Shown here one piece after another: positions 26,302 through 26,326 of a stretch of DNA of 26,326 nt. The DNA lies in assembly GCA_000818945.1 (NCBI GenBank), contig KN805476.1:15902-42227 (forward strand), in the 5' to 3' direction. Positions within the stretch are counted from its first letter, which is position 1. The number at the start of each line of letters is the position of its first letter. The notes below the pieces were generated by a model. It was not told the origin of the DNA and did not search any database. It worked only from the letters and a program-made list of their open reading frames with translations. The DNA is from Schizochytrium sp. CCTCC M209059. Taxonomy: Eukaryota > Sar > Bigyra > Thraustochytrida > Thraustochytriidae. Made by a program: the position numbers and the translations under genes.

Positions 26302-26326
26302 ATGGCGGATAAGCTCTTGGACGAAA
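26302..26326 (+). CDS. Possible 5' end of a further gene, cut by the window edge
   Basis: An ATG in a good context (GGTATGGCG) opens a frame reading MADKLLDE up to the window edge. Eight codons are too few to recognise a product or prove coding. The preceding stretch (26209-26301) contains no other gene that I can see. Confidence 0.2.

Noticed and set aside
26209..26326. Possible 5S rRNA or second tRNA at the right edge
   Set aside because: Neither strand shows a cloverleaf, a B box or the conserved 5S sequence blocks.

Overview
The window is eukaryotic nuclear DNA, most likely from an intron-poor, fairly GC-rich unicellular eukaryote. A stramenopile of the labyrinthulomycete/thraustochytrid kind fits, but that is inference. 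The evidence is a MYST histone acetyltransferase, a Sec1/Munc18 protein of the SLY1 type, a RAD5-type SNF2/RING repair factor, a PP2A B'' EF-hand subunit, a mitochondrially targeted ketol-acid reductoisomerase of the yeast Ilv5 type and a eukaryotic-type tRNA-Glu. Genes lie singly on both strands with no operons. Most are single open frames. Where introns are needed they are short, with GTACGT or GTGCGT donors and CTGAC-like branch sites.

Layout. 1-1929: no convincing gene; simple repeats, a long polypurine tract and the GC-rich leader of the first gene. 1930-3117 (+): ketol-acid reductoisomerase, whose last 29 codons and 3' flank are repeated at once as a 324-bp tandem duplication to 3678. 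4018-5042 (-): secreted cysteine-rich protein, split by an apparent frameshift at an A9 run. 5516-8881 (-): RAD5-like helicase/E3 ligase. 9546-10031 (+): a newly inferred three-exon gene for a 79-residue helical protein. 10525-10863 (-): small coiled-coil protein. 11802-13820 (+): SLY1/SCFD1. 14309-15394 (-): kelch beta-propeller. About 15758-17141 (+): methyltransferase fused to a diphosphoinositol-phosphohydrolase-like Nudix domain; its 3' end overlaps by 43 bp the 3' end of the Esa1/Tip60-like acetyltransferase at 17099-18529 (-). 18813-23795 (+): 1660-residue LRR + IQ-motif protein. 24507-26042 (+): PP2A B''-gamma (PPP2R3C/TON2-like). 26106-26176 (+): tRNA-Glu(CTC) with a T-run terminator. 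26302 to the edge: possible start of another gene.

Functionally this is a mixed housekeeping neighbourhood: amino-acid synthesis, DNA damage tolerance, ER-Golgi fusion, chromatin acetylation and cytoskeletal or centrosomal regulation. I see no defence island, mobile element, CRISPR array or biosynthetic cluster. The least ordinary items are the methyltransferase-Nudix fusion, the spliced micro-gene, the precise tandem duplication at the reductoisomerase 3' end, and the secreted cysteine-rich protein whose reading frame is restored either by a one-base homopolymer correction or by a 41-nt mini-intron.
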